Shown: positions 6,960 to 11,171 of the stretch, one piece after another | Layout: every line of letters begins with the position of its first letter | Numbering within the stretch: the first letter of the stretch is position 1 | DNA from: Phycisphaerales bacterium | GTDB lineage: Bacteria > Planctomycetota > Phycisphaerae > Phycisphaerales > SM1A02 | NCBI GenBank assembly: GCA_018882625.1 | Contig: VERO01000056.1 | Location: forward strand, 1 to 11,171 | Direction: 5' to 3' | Length of the DNA stretch: 11,171 bases | Notes under the pieces: model-generated | What the model was told of the DNA's origin: nothing | Databases searched by the model: none | Seen by the model: only the letters and a program-made list of their open reading frames with translations | Made by a program: the position numbers and the translations under genes

Positions 6960-7928
6960 ATGTCGATCCACCCGCTCCCCATCTTCGAGCGAGACGCGGA
7001 CCCGGCGCACCGCGATGCGCTGACGGATGCCGAGGCCTACGCCCGCCTCAAGCCACCCACATCCATCGTGGTGCGCGTGGGTCGCCTCAAGTTCGTGGCC
7101 GAGTACCCCTATTCAGGCCGCGAGAAGCCCGGGTGCGGAAGCAGGCTCGTCGTGCGTACGCACCGGGGCACCGAGCTCGCCGAGATGCTGACGACCACAT
7201 GCTCCAACTCGGGCTGCTCCAAGAGCATCTCGAGGCAGGAGATGCTGCAGTTCATCGAGGCCTCGGGCGGGCGCGACTATCCCTTCCACGCCGACGGTGC
7301 CGTGCTGCGCGTGGCGACGGCGGATGACCTGGCCGCATGGCAGGGCATCCGCGAGCGCTTCCAGGGCGAGGCGCGCGCGCTGCGGCTGCGGCTCTCCGAG
7401 TCGGGGATCGGCACACGCGTGGTGGATGTGGAGCCCGTGCTCGGCGGCGAGTCCGTCACCGTGCATGTGCTTGTGGAGGATGATGCTCCCGTTCCGGAGG
7501 CGGACATCGTCGGCATCGCGTCCGCGCGCTACGGGTGCCGGGTCGAGATGCGCATGGGCGGAGCGCGTGACGAGGCGCGCCTTACGGCCGACTACGACAA
7601 GTGCGGCCAGCACTGCTGCTGCACCAACTTCCTGAAGGTGCTCAAGCCGGTGTCGATGAAGAGCGCGAAGGTGCAGAAGGCGACGCTCGACCCGCTCAAG
7701 ATCAGTGGCCGGTGCGGACGCCTCATGTGCTGCCTCCGGTACGAGGATGAGACGTACTCCACGCTGTCTGCGCGGCTGCCCAAGGTGAAGTCGCGCGTGC
7801 GGACACCTGACGGCGACGGCACGGTCATCGAGGCGCGGATCCTGGTCCAGCTGGTGCTGGTGAGGCTCGACTCGAGCGGCGAGTCGTTCGCCTATCCCGT
7901 CGAGAGCGTGGAGCGCATCACGGCGTAG
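6960..7928 (+). CDS. PSP1 domain protein of the RicT/YaaT family
   Basis: This is a 322-residue protein with the PSP1 C-terminal domain as in Bacillus RicT (YaaT). RicT works with RicA and RicF in an iron-sulfur-binding complex that influences mRNA maturation by RNase Y, as well as sporulation and competence. The family core is clear: ARLTADYDKCGQHCCCTNFL (Cys215, 219, 220, 221), KPVSMKSAKVQ, and LDPLKISGRCGRLMCCLRYE (Cys252, 257, 258). Upstream, VVRTHRGTELAEM matches the usual RTxxGxE start of the domain, and it is followed by an extra CSNSGC pair (Cys81, Cys86). The role outside Firmicutes is unknown; I see no ricA or ricF nearby. ATG 6960, 4 nt after the der stop, is preferred over ATG 6912, which would overlap der by 44 bp. 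The TAG stop is also the first three bases of the lepB -10-like box. Confidence 0.93.
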   Translation: MSIHPLPIFERDADPAHRDALTDAEAYARLKPPTSIVVRVGRLKFVAEYPYSGREKPGCGSRLVVRTHRGTELAEMLTTTCSNSGCSKSISRQEMLQFIEASGGRDYPFHADGAVLRVATADDLAAWQGIRERFQGEARALRLRLSESGIGTRVVDVEPVLGGESVTVHVLVEDDAPVPEADIVGIASARYGCRVEMRMGGARDEARLTADYDKCGQHCCCTNFLKVLKPVSMKSAKVQKATLDPLKISGRCGRLMCCLRYEDETYSTLSARLPKVKSRVRTPDGDGTVIEARILVQLVLVRLDSSGESFAYPVESVERITA

Positions 7929-7931
7929 GAT
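7926..7931 (+). promoter_or_regulatory. -10-like box TAGGAT placed for a leaderless lepB mRNA
   Basis: TAGGAT ends 6 nt before ATG 7938, the same spacing as at gpmI and the 9671 gene. Its TAG is the stop codon of the preceding PSP1 gene. The 9 bp between that stop and the lepB start have no Shine-Dalgarno sequence. Confidence 0.55.
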
Positions 7932-7937
7932 CGGGCG

Positions 7938-9650
7938 ATGGACTCCACCGGAGCACAGTCCGCCGATGATGCGGGATCAGGGGCGGCGCACCCGGGACAA
8001 GGCGGCATCATCGACACGATCCAGTCGCTGCTGGTGGCTTTCGTGTTCGCCATGGTCTTCCGCGGCTTCGTGTGTGAGGGGTTCGTCATCCCGACAGGAT
8101 CGATGGCACCCACGCTGATGGGCGCCCATGTGCGGCTGCGCAGCCCCGCGACGAGCTACGAGTACGCCACCGATGCGAGCCCGATCATCGATGTGGCACG
8201 GAGGATCGTGGCGGGACAGGCGAGGGACATCGGACGCCCCGTGATCGACCCGATGATCTCGCGGTCCGCCGCTGTGGCGCAGGTGCCGAACCAGGCGCTC
8301 GCCGCCAATGCGCGCAACGGCGACCGGGTGCTCGTGCTCAAGTACATCGAGCCATTCACGGCCCCGAAGCGGTGGGATGTGGTCGTGTTCAAGAACCCGA
8401 CTGACCCGGCGGGAGATTCCGTCTACTACATCAAGCGGCTCGTGGGCATGCCCAACGAGGGGCTGGTGCTGGCGGACGGCGACGTGTTCACGGGGCCGCT
8501 CGGCGCGCCCGGTGACGCGATGCGCATCCAGCGCAAGCCCGAGATGGTGCCGCGCGCGGTGTGGCAGCCGGAGTGGCGCAGCGACTGGGGTCCGGTCGAT
8601 CCGCGCCGCATGGAGCAGGCGCTTCGCAAGCCGTGGCCGGGGCCTGCCCTCAAGCCGGCGGCGGCCGAGCGTTCGCGCTGGAAGACCGACGATGCGCATG
8701 CCTGGTCCTGCTCGGGCGACGGCGAGACGCGGCTCGAGTTCGACCTGCGCGCCTGGCCGTTGACCGACTGGAACGCGTACAACGCGTGGCGACGCGTGCC
8801 GGAATTCCCGATCAGCGACGTGCGCATGCGAGGCGCCTTCGAGGTCGCGAACGCGTCGAAGTGCAGCGCGGCCGTGGAACTCGTCACACGCGGACTTCGC
8901 ATCGAGGCAGGCGTGCGGCCATCGTCCGGCGGGCTGGAGGCGTTCGCGAACGTGCTGCCTGTCGATGGCGGCGCGTCGAGGGCATCCAGGTCGCAGTCGC
9001 TGGGTCCGGCGGGGGGTGCGGGCTCGGTGCTGGCGCTCGATGTCTGGCATGTCGACCAGAAGATCTGGGTCTTCGTGGGTGGTGCCCTGCAGATCGAGCT
9101 GCCCTACGAGCTCGACACCGATGGAACCTCGCCCATGGAGCGCCTGCAGTCGGTCGGCATCGAGCCGGGCCGGTACGCCCAGGATCCGGTGTCGACCAAG
9201 CCGAAGGGACCCGAGTCGCTGGCGTGGAAGTTCGCGGGCTCTCCGCTTGTGGCGCGCGACCTGCGCGTCGATCGAGACCTGTATTACCAGCCCGGCATGC
9301 TGCTTCCGGGCAATCAGGTGGTCAGCAACGGTCCGATCGTGGTGGGGCGCGCGTTCGCGTGCGATCCCGAGCATCCCGCGCAGCTCGGCGACAACGACTA
9401 TCTGATGCTCGGCGACAACAGCCCCGCGAGCCGCGACGGTCGCTTCTGGGGTCGCCCCCATCCGATCCTGAAGGGCGCCATCGGATTCGACCGGCCCTTC
9501 GTGGTGCCACGCGAACTGCTGGTGGGTGCCGCGTGGTGCGTGTACTTCCCGGCGACCTATCCGCTGGGAACCGGGCTCGACATGCGTGACCCCGCCGCGC
9601 GCGCGCCGGGCATCGTGCCCAACTTTGGGTCGCTGCGCTTCATTCGCTGA
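7938..9650 (+). CDS. lepB: Signal peptidase I with a large inserted domain
   Basis: Signal peptidase I (family S26) cleaves signal peptides from exported proteins at the outer face of the cytoplasmic membrane with a Ser-Lys dyad. One membrane helix spans about residues 24-46. The nucleophile is Ser55 in IPTGSMAPTL; the general base is Lys166 in YYIKRLVGMPNEG, preceded by GDRVLVLKY and RWDVVVFKNP. The last family box is LMLGDNSPASRDGRFWG (Asp493, Asn494, Asp500, Arg502). At 570 residues it is about twice the usual length. The excess is mostly a block of about 250 residues (roughly 195-445) between the Lys box and the GDN box, rich in beta-like strands (EFDLRAWPLT, ALDVWHVDQKIWVFVGGAL) and ending RVDRDLYYQPG. 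It looks like a LamG-type sandwich, as I recall in other planctomycete signal peptidases; that fold call is inference. A second, smaller insertion (about 62-125) separates the Ser box from GDRVLV. Confidence 0.94.
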   Translation: MDSTGAQSADDAGSGAAHPGQGGIIDTIQSLLVAFVFAMVFRGFVCEGFVIPTGSMAPTLMGAHVRLRSPATSYEYATDASPIIDVARRIVAGQARDIGRPVIDPMISRSAAVAQVPNQALAANARNGDRVLVLKYIEPFTAPKRWDVVVFKNPTDPAGDSVYYIKRLVGMPNEGLVLADGDVFTGPLGAPGDAMRIQRKPEMVPRAVWQPEWRSDWGPVDPRRMEQALRKPWPGPALKPAAAERSRWKTDDAHAWSCSGDGETRLEFDLRAWPLTDWNAYNAWRRVPEFPISDVRMRGAFEVANASKCSAAVELVTRGLRIEAGVRPSSGGLEAFANVLPVDGGASRASRSQSLGPAGGAGSVLALDVWHVDQKIWVFVGGALQIELPYELDTDGTSPMERLQSVGIEPGRYAQDPVSTKPKGPESLAWKFAGSPLVARDLRVDRDLYYQPGMLLPGNQVVSNGPIVVGRAFACDPEHPAQLGDNDYLMLGDNSPASRDGRFWGRPHPILKGAIGFDRPFVVPRELLVGAAWCVYFPATYPLGTGLDMRDPAARAPGIVPNFGSLRFIR

Positions 9651-9658
9651 GATCGCGG

Positions 9659-9664
9659 TACATT
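9659..9664 (+). promoter_or_regulatory. -10-like box TACATT placed for a leaderless lipoprotein mRNA
   Basis: TACATT ends 6 nt before ATG 9671, within the 20-bp gap after lepB. No Shine-Dalgarno sequence is present. Same motif and spacing as at gpmI and lepB. Confidence 0.55.
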
Positions 9665-9670
9665 CGCGCG

Positions 9671-10258
9671 ATGCTTTCCACCCTTCAGCGCGTGGCCATC
9701 TCGGCCGTGGCCTTCAGCCTTCTTGCCGCCTGCGGTCACGCCGCCGCGCGCACCGGTTTCATCCCATCCAGCGTTCCGCTGATGAAGGCCAAGGGTGACG
9801 ACGACACCTCCGAGTACAAGGCGCAGGGCTTCGCGCTCTCGCAGTACGGCACCGTGAAGGTGGAAGCCGTCGAGATCGGCAGGATCGAGGAGCTGCGCGG
9901 CAACCCGGAGGAGTTCGAGAAGATGCGCGCGCGCTTCCAGGCGAGCCTGCAGTCGGCGCTCGAGAAGGCCGGCGGCAAGGGTGATCGAACGCTCATCGTG
10001 CGCGGATCGATCACGGCCTTCAAGCCCAACAAGCCGCTGCTGAACGTGGCGCCGCAGACGCAGATCATGAAGCGCGGCTACGGCTACGCGGCCTGCGAGA
10101 TCTTCGCGACCGATGGCCCCGGCGGGAAGGTGGTCGCGGCCTGGATGAACACGCAGGACACGCAGCGCTTCGGCGCCGAGAAGCTGAGCGAGTTCGGCAC
10201 CATCGAGAAGGCGTGCGAGACCTGGGGTCCCGCGTTCCGCAAGTTCCTCGAGAACTGA
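9671..10258 (+). CDS. Small lipoprotein resembling DUF3313
   Basis: This is a 195-residue protein with a lipoprotein signal peptide: a hydrophobic stretch AISAVAFSLLAAC with lipobox LAAC and lipidation Cys21. The mature part starts with TGFIPSSVPLM and continues SQYGTVKVEAVEIGRIEEL, an amphipathic region EEFEKMRARFQASLQSALEK, then DRTLIVRGSITAFKPN. This order (TGF near the start, a Y-x-x-V-x-V-x-x-V strand, a helix, a strand ending in an alanine/threonine-rich motif) recalls the DUF3313 lipoprotein family, whose function is unknown. The match is from memory and moderate. Two further cysteines (142 and 182) could pair. Gly follows the lipid Cys, so the Asp+2 inner-membrane retention signal known from Enterobacteria is absent and outer-membrane placement is possible. 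The gene follows lepB by 20 bp but has its own TACATT box, so it may be independent. Confidence 0.85.
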   Translation: MLSTLQRVAISAVAFSLLAACGHAAARTGFIPSSVPLMKAKGDDDTSEYKAQGFALSQYGTVKVEAVEIGRIEELRGNPEEFEKMRARFQASLQSALEKAGGKGDRTLIVRGSITAFKPNKPLLNVAPQTQIMKRGYGYAACEIFATDGPGGKVVAAWMNTQDTQRFGAEKLSEFGTIEKACETWGPAFRKFLEN

Positions 10259-10282
10259 GCGGGGCGATTCTGGGTGCCCCGC
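10259..10282 (+). terminator. GC-rich hairpin after the lipoprotein gene
   Basis: GCGGGGC (10259-10265) and GCCCCGC (10276-10282) form a perfect 7-bp stem with a 10-nt loop directly after the stop codon. There is no following T run, so it is not a classical intrinsic terminator, though a strong hairpin just after a stop can still stop transcription or protect the 3' end. Confidence 0.45.
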
Positions 10283-10360
10283 CCTGAATGCGGGTGTGCA
10301 CGAGATCGGCGCGGTCTCCGTGCCGAAAGCGCTGCCGATCCAGGGAACAGGCAGGCATCA

Positions 10361-10392
10361 TGCGATGTATCGCACAGGCAAAAATCGCCTGT
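10361..10392. repeat. Two adjacent inverted repeats upstream of the GH35-like gene
   Basis: In the 191-bp gap 10259-10449, TGCGAT-GT-ATCGCA (10361-10374) is a near-perfect dyad with 6-bp arms and a 2-nt centre. It abuts ACAGGC-aaaaatc-GCCTGT (10374-10392), a 6-bp stem with a 7-nt A-rich loop followed by TTT. Either could be an operator for the carbohydrate gene starting at 10450; the second could also end transcripts. Apart from these and the hairpin at 10259 I see nothing recognisable in the gap, and no clear -10 or Shine-Dalgarno sequence before 10450. Confidence 0.5.
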
Positions 10393-10449
10393 TTGAGGCC
10401 CTTTGGCGCTGCGTCCGCGTGGATCTCCTCGACGAATACCCCCAGACCC

Positions 10450-11171
10450 ATGCCCTCGCTTTCCTTCGACGGTCAAAGCTTCACCTGGAATGGTCGCCGG
10501 CTCTGGCTGGTTGGCGCGAACCTGGAGTACTCGCTCCTTGCGCGTGAGCGATGGCGCGATGCGGTGACCAGCCTGCGCCAGATGGGCTTCAACACCATCC
10601 GCGCGAGCGTGCCGTGGTGCCTCCATGAGGTGCGTCGCGGGCGCTTCGACTTCGCGAATGGTCTTGATGTCGCCGCGTTCGCTCGTGAATGCCGGACGCA
10701 GGGCATGCACCTGGTGCTGCGCATCGGACCCGTGGTCGGCGAACCCTTCGATGGCGGCGGCTTGCCCGCGTGGCTCGCGTCGGAGCCCGGCGTGAAGGCG
10801 CGTCGCGTGAACGAGGGTTACCTGAAGCGGGTGAGTGAGCTCTATCGAGCCATCGCCACGCAGCTTGCGCCCCTGCAGGCGACCGTTGCGCAGACCGACG
10901 GCGGATTTGGCGGCGCATCGGCTGGGGATGGTGGATCCGTGCTTGCGGTGCAGGTGGAGCATGGCTGGCAGTGCGGCAACGAGCGTGCGGGTGCCGCGTA
11001 CTTCGCGGAACTGCTGCGCTACGCGCGCGAGTGCGGATTCACCGTGCCGGTGCTCAGTTGCAACGGACTCTGGATCAGCGCCGAGGGGTGCGTTGAAGTG
11101 TGGGAGGGCTGGAACGACCTGTTCGCGCACCTGCGGCAGCTGCAGTCGGTGCAGCCGGAAGCGCCTCGGAT
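10450..11171 (+). CDS. Glycoside hydrolase family 35-like (beta-galactosidase-like) protein, 3' partial
   Basis: The frame from ATG 10450 is open to the window end, giving the first 240 residues. The start matches the TIM-barrel domain of GH35 beta-galactosidases: FTWNGRRLWLVGANLEYS, ARERWRDAVTSLRQMGFNT, IRASVPWCLHEVRRGRFDF, LDVAAFARECRTQGMHLVLR, IGPVVGEP and GGGLPAWL. These enzymes remove terminal beta-galactose residues, often from polysaccharides. The family active-site signature (Q-x-E-N-E-[FY], the second Glu being the acid/base) reads here VQVEHGW, with Gly172 in place of that Glu. The first Glu (170) is kept. The nucleophile region lies beyond the window. No signal peptide is visible, so it would be cytoplasmic. 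TACCCC ends 7 nt before the ATG and is a poor version of the TAnnnT pattern. It may be a catalytically altered relative or an active enzyme with a different acid/base. Confidence 0.82.
   Translation, partial: MPSLSFDGQSFTWNGRRLWLVGANLEYSLLARERWRDAVTSLRQMGFNTIRASVPWCLHEVRRGRFDFANGLDVAAFARECRTQGMHLVLRIGPVVGEPFDGGGLPAWLASEPGVKARRVNEGYLKRVSELYRAIATQLAPLQATVAQTDGGFGGASAGDGGSVLAVQVEHGWQCGNERAGAAYFAELLRYARECGFTVPVLSCNGLWISAEGCVEVWEGWNDLFAHLRQLQSVQPEAPR

Noticed and set aside
7977..9461. Long open frame on the minus strand opposite lepB
   Set aside because: No recognisable motifs; explained as the shadow of lepB codon usage.
10296..10547. Small open frame (83 codons, GTG start) in the gap before the GH35-like gene
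   Set aside because: It overlaps the GH35 start by about 98 bp in another frame, has no Shine-Dalgarno sequence or -10 box, and shows no domain or membrane signal.
1300..10580. The word GATGCG recurs dozens of times and at first looks like a DNA uptake or positional signal
   Set aside because: Most copies are in-frame Asp-Ala codon pairs; by hand about two thirds of the Asp-Ala pairs use GAT GCG. Codon-pair preference explains it without a signal.
1..11171. Search by eye for tRNA, rRNA, CRISPR repeats, insertion sequences and attachment sites
   Set aside because: No cloverleaf with a GTTCRA-like arm, no spaced direct repeats and no transposase motifs were seen. The apparent new biology lies in gene architecture and not in a mobile or defence island.

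Overview
The window reads as a gene-dense, high-GC bacterial chromosome segment. The best guess for the host is a planctomycete, possibly of the Phycisphaerae. Three things support this: membrane proteins ending in a pseudopilin-like DGRFGTDDD tail, a signal peptidase I carrying a very large insertion, and a divergent family 35 glycoside hydrolase next to ordinary housekeeping genes. The assignment rests on recalled family traits and not on any search. I see no tRNA, rRNA, CRISPR array, insertion sequence or phage gene.

Layout. A partial membrane protein with two CxxC motifs (1-366, +) converges on and slightly overlaps yggS (339-1118, -), a PLP-homeostasis gene. A divergent promoter region at about 1119-1188 then leads rightward. 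Next comes cofactor-independent phosphoglycerate mutase (gpmI, 1189-3456), whose reading frame continues without a stop into a DUF4190-like membrane segment and a pseudopilin-G-like tail. A second small membrane protein with the same kind of tail (3453-3899) overlaps it by 4 bp. After a 97-bp gap comes a membrane-anchored transglutaminase-like protein (3997-5463). The ribosome-assembly GTPase gene der (5489-6955) and a PSP1/RicT-family gene (6960-7928) form a tight pair. They are followed by lepB (7938-9650), a small lipoprotein gene resembling DUF3313 (9671-10258), a 191-bp gap with inverted repeats, and the start of a GH35-like gene (10450 to the window end).

How it works together. Most genes are independent housekeeping or envelope functions: glycolysis, PLP homeostasis, ribosome assembly and protein export. 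They do not form one pathway. LepB, the lipoprotein, the transglutaminase-like protein and the pseudopilin-like proteins all belong to the cell envelope.

The most striking signals are three. First, TAnnnT hexamers lie exactly 6 nt upstream of the ATG of gpmI, lepB and the lipoprotein gene (10 nt for der), as expected for leaderless mRNAs driven by a bare -10 element. Second, gpmI is fused in frame to a membrane/pseudopilin-like module that has its own internal TAnnnT and GTG. Third, the GH35-like protein has Gly where the family has its acid/base Glu.
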